Assembly (NCBI GenBank): GCA_034401795.1
Contig: CM067360.1
Span: 49,314,573 to 49,378,572 of the forward strand
Length of the DNA: 64,000 nucleotides
From: Chaetoderma sp. LZ-2023a
Taxonomy: Eukaryota; Mollusca; Caudofoveata; Chaetodermatida; Chaetodermatidae
Direction of reading: 5' to 3'
Shown one piece after another: positions 51,856 through 61,331 of the stretch. Both the position numbers and the translations under genes were made by a program. Below the pieces are notes generated by a model. It ran no database searches, was not told the origin of the DNA, and saw only the letters and a list, made by a program, of their open reading frames with translations. How positions within the stretch are numbered: the stretch's first letter is position 1; each line of letters opens with the position of its first letter.

Positions 51856-51960
51856 GCAATATCGTAGTGTTAGGGAGGTAAGTATATCTCTTGAAATGAA
51901 ATAAACAAAATCACGGATTTCTTTTTTCACGAGAGAGTTGTTATACTTACCTCCCTAACA
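51856..51960 (+). repeat. DIRS-i internal complementary region
   Basis: Left-end inverse and right-end inverse meeting at AATGAAA|TAAACA, matching the TTTCACTTC and TGTTTA termini of this element. Confidence 0.88.
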
Positions 51961-52019
51961 CGTACCCAGCCTCTCCGCCCCACAGAGGCTCAGTCTTCAG
52001 GGTTTAAGTGGCATGTGTC

Positions 52020-52235
52020 AGCCAATAGTCAAGCTGAGGCAGTGACAGTCAGTGCATGCGCGAGGTTTCGGGCCGGCATCCGGCTGACTGTCACCTGCCT
52101 ACCTGCCCATTAAGGGCATCTATCTTTTTTAATCTGGGGTTATTGAGTCAAGGTCGATATTTAGGAAATATCAGAGTGTTACGGAGGTAAGTATAACAAC
52201 TCTCTCATGAAAAAAGAAATCCATGATTTTGTTTA
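52020..52235 (+). repeat. DIRS-i right inverted terminal repeat and terminus
   Basis: Contains TGCATGCGCGAGGTTTCGGG and GGAGGTAAGTATAACAACTC, ending TTTTGTTTA at 52235. Confidence 0.85.
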
Positions 52236-52740
52236 ATGGCTGGTAAACGTCAGGCCAGAGCTCAGCGTCGATCTGTTGGTTAGCCAGCGGGACCAGCACC
52301 CGTGGTTGGCTGGAAATCTGACAGTTACCGCTATGCCATCTCTGCCGCTAGGTGAGCATATCGTGGATATGTTCACAGAGGCAGAGACGTCTATTAAACC
52401 AAATGGACGGCTTGCGAAGGCACCCTGCGAGGTGTCTAGGCGATGTCATATCGTAGCTGATCAATATCAGCATTACGGTGTAATGCCAAAGCCGAGCGCG
52501 GATGGTCGTGCAGCTCTTGCCGAAGACACATGGCCAGGCTCCCGCTCTGACACGGGATCACTACTCGAGCGCGCTGCGCTCGGCAAACACCACGTTGCAC
52601 GATGCAATGAGCTCGAGAGCCTCCATAGCGGCACTCTTGCATGTCTCCCAGCTGGTACAGGCGGTAGTAACGGCCTATGCTTCGTGCCAGGCAAGCCTCG
52701 TTTCACTTCAGAGAGCCATCCAGGATGATATTAACATATT
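52236..52740 (+). pseudogene. DIRS-h gag-like ORF1, C-terminal part
   Basis: Continues the gag cut at 46516: WLVNVRPELSVDLL, MPSLPLGEHIVDMF, then shifts. It ends near RAIQDDIN, where a deletion jumps to the start of YR. Confidence 0.8.
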
Positions 52741-52744
52741 ATTT

Positions 52745-53792
52745 TCCAGTGCAAGTCCCTTCACAGCAACCCATCAATATTCCAATTGACTTCGTGGATG
52801 TTGTCAAGGAATCCGCAATTAAAGAGGCCTTTTCTGAGCAAGCAGCCATGTTTATGGCCAATGCCAGAAGGGGGTCAACCTCCAGGGCATATAACTATAA
52901 AATCAAGAGATTTGCAGAATGGTGCTCAAAGAGAGATGTTAATCCAATGGATGCATCTATTCAGGTAGTAGCTGATTTCCACTGTCACCTGTATGATGCC
53001 TATAGTCTCAAGCCTAACTCTATTGCTAGCTACAAGTCGGCTTTGATGTCAGTTATCCCTTGCTTGGCTGATAGGGGAAGTGATGAATATGTTCTTTGAA
53101 CACTTTAATAAAAAGCATGGGTAATCTGAGACCGAGAAATCCACCAGCGATTCCGTCTTGGAGCTTATCTCTAGTGTTTCCAGTTCTAGCTGATAAACCC
53201 TTTGAACCACTAAGTTCCATTTCAATGAAAATGTTGACTCTTAAAACTATTTTTAATTGTTGCATCCTCTGCAAGGCGGAGAAACGAAATTCATGCTTTT
53301 TCCGCCGAGGCAGACTATTGTGTGGTTACCTGGAAAGGCCTTAGGCTTCTACTTAGGATTAATTTCATGGGTAAAAAACAGTCATTGAAATATCCAAGTC
53401 AACCAATTATTTTGCCAGATTTGATCCGAATTGAAATCCTTGGTGTCTAGTCCACGCATTAAGTAAGTATAAACAACGTACACAATAATGGCGGATGGGC
53501 CCATCTTCATTCTGGTTGTCATATATTGAACCCCATGGCAGGGCTTCAAAAGACATTATATGTATGTGGATTGTGGAATGTATCCAGTTCTGCCACAAAT
53601 CCACCACTGGTAAACAAGTTGACTTAGTCATGGCTCAGTATCCATGGTGTAGTGGTGTCCACCACCCTGTTTAATGGGGTGGCAGTGGATGACATCATGT
53701 CGGTAGCCCAGTGGCATTGTGAGTCAAGTTTTACTGACCATTACCTCTGTGACACCACTAATCCTCTTGCCTTATCGATTCTCAAAAGATGA
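52745..53792 (+). pseudogene. DIRS-h tyrosine recombinase, degenerate
   Basis: VVKESAIKEAFSEQAA through FAEWCSKRDVNPMDASIQVV is readable; a shift near 53095 and others downstream break it. The Arg region (SSARRRNEIHA-like, split by a shift), the Trp/His region and TDHYLCD remain. TGA at 53790-53792. Confidence 0.8.
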
Positions 53793-54309
53793 TCAGGTGT
53801 ATATAGTGTAGATAAGTTGCACTGACTGTCTTCAGAGAGCACATTTTAATTATGGAAACAACCGCATAAACATGTATCATTGTTCTTCACGAATGGGAAC
53901 TGGATGGACACAACTTATGTGCTCATGGTCAGTCTTGCATCTTGTTGTTACATAATATTGTTGTCACATTTTTAACCGTTTTTACTTAACTGGTGATGGT
54001 ACGTGTTTATTATGTGGTTCATTTACTGAGAGTACAAAAATAAAGCTTCATCTCATGTCCTATAGTACTTTGCACCAGTACTTAGAGAGCGTATGGGTCA
54101 TAGCTTCTCCTTTCCCAAAGGGAGGGGGGAGCGCATTTGACATATGGTCATTACTCTCAACCATCAGTGGTGTTATCGGATGTTCAAATCATTTCCTGAT
54201 TGTGTTAAACACAATTTCAGATGTTAGTGCTTCATGCGCAAAAATGCGCAAGGGATGAGCTGGTCTTCTGACCTCGCTTCCCTCCCGCCGAATTCTCTGA
54301 CAAATTCTG

Positions 54310-54412
54310 GCAATATCATAGTGTTAGGAAAGGTAAGCATGCCTCTTGAAGTGAAATAAACGAAATCACGGATTTCTTTTTTCACGAGTGTAATTCTACT
54401 TACCTCCCTAAC
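54310..54412 (+). repeat. DIRS-h internal complementary region
   Basis: Contains CTTGAAGTGAAATAAACGAA, the joined inverse ends. The ATTGTGT-taa-ACACAAT hairpin lies upstream at 54199-54215. Confidence 0.87.
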
Positions 54413-54474
54413 ACTGACCCGGCCTCTCCGCCCCACAGAGGCTCAGTCTTCATGCTTGTTACTTGCATGTGTCG

Positions 54475-54680
54475 GCCAATAGTACAAGCTGGGGCAGTGT
54501 CAGTCTGCGCATGCGCGAGGTTGGTGCGGCAGACTGAGAGCTGACTCAATGCCCAGTAGGGGCACCTTTCTTTTTAAGTCTGAGGTTATTGAGTCTAGAA
54601 TATTTAGGAAATATCATAGAGCATTAGGGAGGTAAGTATAACTACTCTCTCGTGAAAAAAGAAATCCGTGATTTCGTTTA
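54475..54680 (+). repeat. DIRS-h right inverted terminal repeat and terminus
   Basis: Contains TGCGCATGCGCGAGGTTGG and GGGAGGTAAGTATAACTAC, ending ATTTCGTTTA at 54680. Confidence 0.86.
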
Positions 54681-54699
54681 AATTGTGTTAAGAAACGGC

Positions 54700-54830
54700 C
54701 ATTTGCAGGCCAAGAGAGACTATTTTTGAAAATGTACCACTGGAATGTCTGTCTGGCTCGATGATCGAGCCAGTCATTCCAGCGATACATTTTAAAAATT
54801 AGTCTTCCCTTGGCCAGCAAAATAGGCATA
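54700..54830. repeat. MITE-like hairpin, type 2 relative
   Basis: Long palindrome: GGCCAAGAGAGACTATTTTT and AAAAATTAGTCTTCCCTTGGCC as outer arms, ACCACTGGAATG and CATTCCAGCGAT inside, GGCTCGATGATCGAGCC at the centre. Confidence 0.68.
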
Positions 54831-55038
54831 CAGTCGCTGAGCAAAATTAAAATTTTTGTGGTGTCTCACATCAAAGAGCAACTAAAAGATAGGTTTTACA
54901 TTATTTGATGAAGACAAAATTATTTATGAATATTCGATCATTTAATTTTTAATCATATAAATTAACGATTTAAGAAATAATTTTGTTTTTCGATTTTAAT
55001 CACATAATCTCGCAAGCCTAATGATGATATTTTGTCAG

Positions 55039-55162
55039 CTGTTACACGGAGAGCAGTATTTAGAGCTATATAAGCCACTCCCTGAACAAGCTTCCCTGAA
55101 AGCTGAAGGACGGATTGTAGATGTTATTGACAAAGGATCAGGAATGTTGGTTCTTCTAAATG
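55039..55162 (+). CDS. HSD17B4: HSD17B4 exon: hydratase 2 domain, middle
   Basis: Encodes LLHGEQYLELYKPLPEQA and GRIVDVIDKGSGMLVLLN, near-identical in pattern to the human LHGEQYLELYKPLP...VLDKGSG segment. Acceptor TTTGTCAG ends at 55038, donor GTAAGC at 55163. Leaves phase 1. Confidence 0.95.
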
Positions 55163-55302
55163 GTAAGCATTACATTCATTTCTTTGTCAGGTAGAGATAT
55201 CTTCAGTCCATTTTTAGATTAACATTTCAAAACATAATTTCATTCCTGTGTCCAGATGCAGCATCAGCATGCTAATATTGACATATTAAATTTTCATTTC
55301 AG

Positions 55303-55545
55303 TTGAGACAAAAGATGAGTCTGGTGATCCTATTTGTCTGAATCAATTCAGTATATTTGTTGTTGGTGCTGGAAATTTTGGTGGTAAACGTTCATCAGAC
55401 AAGGCCTTTGAAACAGTGGCACCCCCTTCAAGAGCCCCGGATGCAAGCATGCACGAGTTAACCAGCCCGGATCAGGCGTCTCTTTACAGACTGTCCGGAG
55501 ACTACTATGCTCTTCATATTGATCCAGACTTTGCAGCCATGGCAG
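55303..55545 (+). CDS. HSD17B4: HSD17B4 exon: hydratase 2 catalytic motif
   Basis: Encodes [20 protein letters not shown], then [20 protein letters not shown] and PDFAAMAG. This holds the hydratase 2 signature, normally Y-R-L-S-G-D-x-N-P-L-H. The catalytic Asp and His are present, but Asn-Pro is Tyr-Ala here (codons TAT GCT). In the Candida hydratase 2 structure Asp, Asn and His of this motif form the active site, from memory. Acceptor TTTCAG ends at 55302, donor GTGTGT at 55546. The frame is open and flanking conservation is high, so this is not simple decay. Confidence 0.95.
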
Positions 55546-55546
55546 G

Positions 55547-55567
55547 TGTGTATATATATATATATAT
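55547..55567. repeat. AT microsatellite
   Basis: Short (TA)n run directly after the donor of the preceding exon. Confidence 0.75.
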
Positions 55568-57416
55568 TAATAATTCCCCTTTCATTATTCAAAGTATTAC
55601 TTTCATCTACCAGGTATGTAATGTGCAGTGAATACAATACTGATCTCTTTTTTGAAAATAATTACCTAAAAGATGTTGCTGATTAGGACATCCTGCTTTT
55701 GTGTTTTCTCTTTGGTCAATGATTTTTGGAAAGCTTGGATACACAGGTACTTATTGTAACAGAATGAAACCTCATTGTATTATCTCAAATTATTCGGTTA
55801 TGTGATTAATTGCGATTATTGCAAAAAAAAAATGGTAGCGTGGATGATTACAATACCAAATAATTGAAGATTTTAAGCTCCAAAATAGTTGTTTTTCAAA
55901 CGTAAAGTCGGCTTACATTTTTTTTTGATACTAACCCATATGAATAGTGGCTGTAATTACTGCGTTATATCTATATTACTTATTTTGTGATTTGTTTTGA
56001 TGAAAGAAAACAGTAAATTGTTGAAATCCGCCATTGTTTCTTTTTCAAACGAAGTGTTCAGGCAGTCAACCCCATACTATTTCACCCCTGAAGAAAGATT
56101 AATTTGGCCAGAATATCAATGTTTTTCAAACAAACCCCTTTCACTAAGCATAAAGTATCGCACAATACTGATTTGTTGTAATGATTTTAGTTAATAACAC
56201 CTATGTTTGACCAAAATGTAGACAAGCTAATTGGAGAAATAGGTTGCATTAGAAGACCACTGCACCACAGTTTTAGAAACTACTGCACCACAGGAATTTA
56301 GTTCTGTAATTGTCCAACATCATATTTTTTAAAGAATAACTAACCTCATCTCTCGATAGCTATTCAGGTGATCTAATATGCCACTCATAAACTATGCAGG
56401 TAATTATACGCTTTTTATCATGCCACTGAAGAAAAATATTCAGGATTTAGTAGCTAAATGTTGGTACATTTCTACACCTTATGATGACTCATTATTTACT
56501 TTTCAACTGATCAGAAAAACCTAGCGTGCCAGCCTTGGTATATATGCTCGGTCATAGAGGTGGCAGCTGTGGTTTGGCAACTGGATATGTATTACATAAT
56601 AAAGAAAGTAATGCATTGGCACATGCATGACATCACGCACTATCGCTTGAGGAGACAAAATGGTGGCGATCACTGTTCAACATTTACGCAATATTACAAA
56701 GCAGATAATTGTGATACAAATAAGGGAATGTGACTGTGAATGTGAATGATAGGGAATCTCTAAACCATAATCTATTGGTACAATACAACATCTGAGATGA
56801 GATTAGCTTCCCTTTAAATACTTGCGATTAATTGAATAATTGTGCAAGCCTAATATCGACAGACACATGTTGATTTCAAGACATTTCTATGCACTAGTGC
56901 AATTTTCAATGCTCTTAAAGAAGATATAAAAAATCAAGAACTTATAGTTCCTTTCAGATATTGCGACAACTACCACCCGACCAGTACATCTATGATTAAT
57001 CAAATAATCACGATTATTTATCTAAAATGTATAAACATGCTAATATAGCGCAAGTATAGTAGTTTGTTGTCAAACTTTGCATAAGGTGGAGGATGGTTCA
57101 ACTTAGTGATTCAAATGGCATCCTGCATCTGATCTGATAATTACGTAAATGTTATTTCTTTAATGCCCCGATGGCCCGACATGCTTAGGATCGGGCCTCT
57201 AGTTATTGTGTACAAATAAGTTACATTGAATAAATATCTTTATTATGTCATTCCAACTTATCCACATCTTACTTCAGAAATGAAGGAAATACCTGCTGAG
57301 AGTATCTGGATGAAAAGTCGGAATGATATCATCATAGTGCATTAAAAACCATCAATATGGGAGTTAATAACATATAAATATTATCTTTGTTATGTGTGAT
57401 TTTGCTTATGTTTCAG
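55568..57416. other. HSD17B4 intron, no gene seen
   Basis: AT-rich intron sequence. No hairpin MITE with clear ends and no coding signal on either strand. Confidence 0.55.
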
Positions 57417-57523
57417 GCTTCGATACACCCATCCTACATGGCTTGTGCAGTTTAGGTATAGCTACCAGGCATGTTCTTAAGCAGTATGCTGACAATGATG
57501 TGACAACAGTCAGAGCTATTAAG
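57417..57523 (+). CDS. HSD17B4: HSD17B4 exon: after the hydratase motif
   Basis: Encodes GFDTPILHGLCSLGIATRHV and LKQYADNDVTTVRAIK, matching [20 protein letters not shown]...ADNDVSRFKAIK. Acceptor GTTTCAG ends at 57416, donor GTATTT at 57524, phase 0. The rest of the hydratase domain and, if this species has it, the SCP2-like domain must lie beyond the window, after DIRS-k. Confidence 0.94.
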
Positions 57524-58164
57524 GTATTTACCTCTTGTCTGTCCATCCATGTGCCTCTTATGTCATCTTATTATTATCTCTCTGTCTATCTGTTACAATT
57601 AAACTGCTTTATCGCCCGCCCCTCCCTCTCAATATTTATTATTTATTATTAGGGCTAGTCGACCTTGATATGTTAAATTATTATATATTGCACCATGCGT
57701 CTAGCTGTCTGTGCATTTTCATAGCCGTGGTTTGCCTCAGTATAAAAGTAACGCATGGAATATCAGGCAAATTTATAAAAATGACTACTGCACATTGACC
57801 TTAATGGTGACCATATACACGCCATGCCACTTGAGAACAGTCATTGACTTTGTTGAGGACCTAAATGATTCAGAAGAGACAGTCCAGGGGAAACAACCGC
57901 CAATCCTCCAGACGCCCATACAGAAGGCCAGGGCCAAATTACCAGCAACAGGCAACTGACCGGAGGGACAATCGGGACACCAACAGTAGCAGGTCGACAG
58001 AATCAAGGAGCGCATGAGCACTTGAGAATCTGCTCCAGGCAGTCAAAAACCTGACAGAGGCGCGCAAATGACTACTCCACTGTCATAAGAAAGCAAACTC
58101 TCTTTCTCAATATTATAAACTTACATATAATACTTATTTTTCACAACCGCTTCTGCCTGTCTGT
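57524..58164. other. HSD17B4 intron; one short ORF of unknown nature
   Basis: Contains a small open frame at 57711-57959 (82 codons) and a GC-richer stretch to about 58070 with many Gln/Arg/Pro codons (PPILQTPIQKARAKLPATGN). It could be the tail of an old transposon gag; I recognise no family. Confidence 0.4.
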
Positions 58165-58363
58165 TTTCACATCAAGAGTATACTTACCTCCTTAATACTT
58201 TTGATATTGCTAAATATTGGCTTTCACTCAATAAAACACTCAGATTAAAAACAGTTAGGTGCCCCTACTGGGCAGGTAGTCAGAGGTAGTCCGGCGGATG
58301 CCAGCCCCACCACCGCGCATGCACCGACTACTACTTTCTCTTTGCTAATTTATTGGCAAAGGA
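58165..58363 (+). repeat. DIRS-k left inverted terminal repeat
   Basis: Same blocks as DIRS-b, including CACCGCGCATGCACCGACTA. The matching right repeat lies outside the window. Confidence 0.88.
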
Positions 58364-58449
58364 TGCACATGCGCTTGCAGTTATCTACAAGTTTTCTATG
58401 CGTTTGAGCCTATTTTCACGTCTGCTGAGTTCAATTCTATTGAGGAAAG

Positions 58450-58500
58450 ATGTCAGAGAGAACGAATTCACCAGAGGAGGGGACTGGAGCTCTTTATCAG
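58450..58500 (+). CDS. DIRS-k leader exon (17 codons)
   Basis: Encodes MSERTNSPEEGTGALYQ, 51 nt, ends CAG|GTGATT. Phase 0 to the acceptor at 59260-59265. Confidence 0.7.
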
Positions 58501-59265
58501 GTGATTTCAATGATATTCTAGCGAGTTTTTTACCCGCTGTAATGTGTTTCCGGGACTCGCGCTTACCGTGATTAGCGCCTGCTTGAGTTGGGTTTTTCCA
58601 ACATGGTGCTTTATAAGACTAAATTCTCTTTGTGTTTATGTCCACAGGTATCAGTTTGGATTATTGGTGGACTTCTCAGCACAGGAGGATTTGTTTCTCT
58701 CCACCACGGTTCCATTTCCTACTAATACTGTTAGGTTATCTAACCAAAAAGTCTATGTTCAGTGAGTTGGAGGCTTTCTATAAAGGTCTTCTCACTTTGC
58801 CCTCTTGATCCAATTCCTTCCCCCAAGGTGGAGAGAGTGAAGAGGCGTAGTCTTGGTGGAGTGCTCCAGTGCATCACGGTGGATGGTTTGTCCATACAAG
58901 GTGTCAGGTATCTAATTAATGATATGAGGTAATATGAATTATTTGAAAAAATAATGACTGTTTTTTACCATTGTTATCATTCTGTATCTGATGATGTGTA
59001 GTCTGAATATCCTTTTGAGGATGTTCTAGTTATGAATACAATTCGTCCTTGCACTTGGATGCTTGTTGCGGACCGATTAATTTCTGTTAAGGGATTGATG
59101 ATGTCATAATCGGCCTTGCTCTTTATTAACATTTAAAGTTTTGTCCAATGCTGGTTTCTTCTTGATTAGTGATCTTTATGATCCTGTCCCTCTCTTTTAG
59201 TTTGGTTTTGAGTTTTCTAACCGTAACTAACTTGCTCATTGTCCTCGTCCTTTGTCGTGTTTCAG

Positions 59266-61331
59266 AGACCTGGTTGCCCGTCCTGTGGTCGGTTTTTAAA
59301 GGACCGTTTTGCACCGCATTTGTGTTTTAGCTGCAGTCCCTGTGGACCGTTGCTAAATTGCGATGTCTAAGCAGTGGGGGGGGTGAACTAATGGCTGACT
59401 TTTTGTCGTTACAGGCAAGGGAGAAGGTGTTGGAAGAAGAGAGGAAGGCGAAGAAGGAGGGTGGTAAGAAAGGTAAGAGGAAGGCCTCATCCGCGGTGGA
59501 TATGGAGGCCTTCCGGTCCGAAATGTTGGGAGAGATGCAGAGGACAATCAAGGATTTGGTCCCAGAGTTGCTTCGCAGCATGCTTCCTGGGCCAGGTCCT
59601 TTGTTGTCCTCAGCATCTGCTTCAGAGCAGGTGATCCCCGCCTCTGAATCCGAGTTCCATAGGTCCGTTCCGTTGTTCGAGGGGGATTCAGAGGTGGCCC
59701 CGTTGATGGGGGCGGTCCACGACCCTGGCAGCAGGCTTGGTGCCGCGCCGAGGGGCCGTGGACAACGGTTGTTGCTGGGACCCGCGGTCTGCTCATCAGA
59801 CCCTGGGTATCCGCGCGCCGCGGGTGTCAAAGCCTCCTATGGCACCTTCCCTGGCCAGTCCGGGTTAGCTCTCTTTGCTGACCCGGAGCCTAACCTTTCT
59901 GGCCAGGAGGAAGAGGATTACCTGCTAGGGTCGCCGTCTGGGGACGTGGCCATGGAATATGACGTCTGCGCACCCCTCGCGGGGAATACAGGCGACGTAT
60001 TCCATGGTTCTACTCACGCAGGAGTAGAGTCCACGGTCCAGAGGGTGACCCTGGGCGGTGCTGATGGCCACGGTTACCGCGTACCTCGGCTTGCCGAGAG
60101 TATCGCTGGTGCTGGCCAGGGCCGTGGTGGGGCAGTGTCTACCCCGCGCTCTACCCCGCGCTCTACCACGGCGCCGGCTCCTGGTCAAGCCAGGGAGTTT
60201 AGCATGCCTGTTCTTTCGGGCCCGCATGCTTTCCCTGGCTTGCCAAGGGTATCAGCATATTCGCCGTCTAGTACAACTGCGTGCGCTCAGGAGGAAGACG
60301 AAGGCCCTCGTCTAGTAGAGCGCTCGCAGTTAGCCACGGAGGAGGATTGGTCGGACGCTTGCCAGTGGCTGGTAAGTGTTCGGACAGATCTGACCGTGGA
60401 GCAGTCGGCGAGCCAGCGTGACCATAGGCCGTGGTTAGCTGGTAAGCGGACTGCCACCGCTATGCCATCTCTGCCGCTGGCTGAGCATGTCGTTGACATG
60501 TTCGTGGCGGCAGAGACGTCCATTAAGGCGAATGGGCGTCTCGCGAAGGCCCCTCGCGAGGTGGCTAGGCGTTGCCGCATCGTGCCCCTGGATTACCAGC
60601 GGTACGGTGTGGTGCCTAAGCCAAGCGTAGATGATCACGCGGCTTTGGGCGAAGATGCGCGGCCAGGCTCACGTTCTGACACGGGTGTCCTGTGCTCGAA
60701 CGCGTTGCGTTCGGCTAATACCGCGCTGCGTGATGCGGAGGAGAGTGGGAGAGCGTCGATTGCTGCTCTGTCCCACGTCTCCCAGCTGTTACAGGGGGTG
60801 GTAACAGCATTCGCTTCACGCCAGCCAAGCCCGGCCACAGTCCAGAGAGCCATCCAGGATGGTATCAACCTGGCTCTGGACTGTTTGACGCGGGCGGTGA
60901 CCAGGAGTGTCCGGGCGAGGCGCACATTTGCCCTTGACAATCTGTGCCCGTCCCAGGACCTGTATAATAGGCTGCTGCGAACTCCTATGACAGGTCCTGG
61001 TCTCTTTGGAGGTGAGGGATGTAGGCACCTCCAGGAGACGGTGACTCTGGTCAACAACCAGAGGGCGCTGCGTGAGCAGTTTGAGGTGCTCCGGCGGGAG
61101 CGCGTTCGCGCAGCACCCCCTGCGTATCGTCCCCTGCAGGCTCGAGGTGGCGCTGGCCAGGTCAGAGGCCAGCTACCAGCGCAGCGTCGGTCTAGGCTGC
61201 GTGCGATTCGGCCAGCAGCGAGGGGGGCGCAGGCTCCCCTGGCGCAGCCAGCCAGGCAGCCACCCGCGCACCGTGGTGTGCGCGGTGCTGGGCGTGGCGC
61301 GCGGGGATCTGGTCGCGGTAATCGGGCCTGA
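59266..61331 (+). pseudogene. DIRS-k gag-like ORF1, frame break after the Cys/His module
   Basis: RPGCPSCGRFLKDRF, APHLC, FSCSPC and NCDV are in the first frame, which hits TAA at about 59367-59369. The body of gag (MADFLSLQAREKVLEEER to the RG-rich tail) is open in another frame to TGA at 61329-61331. The break sits at GATGTCTAAGCAG, where b and f have GATGTATGTAAGCAG. If that stretch is spliced out as a short intron (GTATGT donor, TTACAG acceptor at ~59409-59414) the break would matter less, but the donor is lost here. Confidence 0.78.

Larger units (their letters stand above)
46517..52235 (+). mobile_element. DIRS-i, DIRS element nested in DIRS-h and split by DIRS-j
   Basis: Left terminus TTTCACTTCAAGAGATATTC, right terminus TTTTGTTTA ending at 52235. 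It has a left inverted repeat, a leader exon, a Cys/His exon, then DIRS-j from 47768, then a YR and 3' end of its own family from about 50400. Its RT-RNase H and most of gag are gone, apparently deleted together with the right half of DIRS-j. The ICR at 51856-51960 confirms the subfamily (AAGTATATCTCTTGAAATGAAA). Confidence 0.85.
44465..54680 (+). mobile_element. DIRS-h, degenerate DIRS element split by DIRS-i
   Basis: Left part 44465-46516, right part 52236-54680; DIRS-i lies between. The left part ends within gag at ...GACGCGTGCCA and the right part starts ATGGCTGGTAAACG, which join to give the gag sequence seen in other copies (DACQWLV), again without duplication. The right part has the rest of gag, a large deletion removing RT-RNase H, a broken YR, an ICR at 54310-54412 and terminus CGTTTA at 54675-54680. 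The left inverted repeat has a ~35-bp internal duplication (GGGAGTCAGCTGACAGTCTG and GGGAGTCAGCTGTCAGTCTG). Confidence 0.88.
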
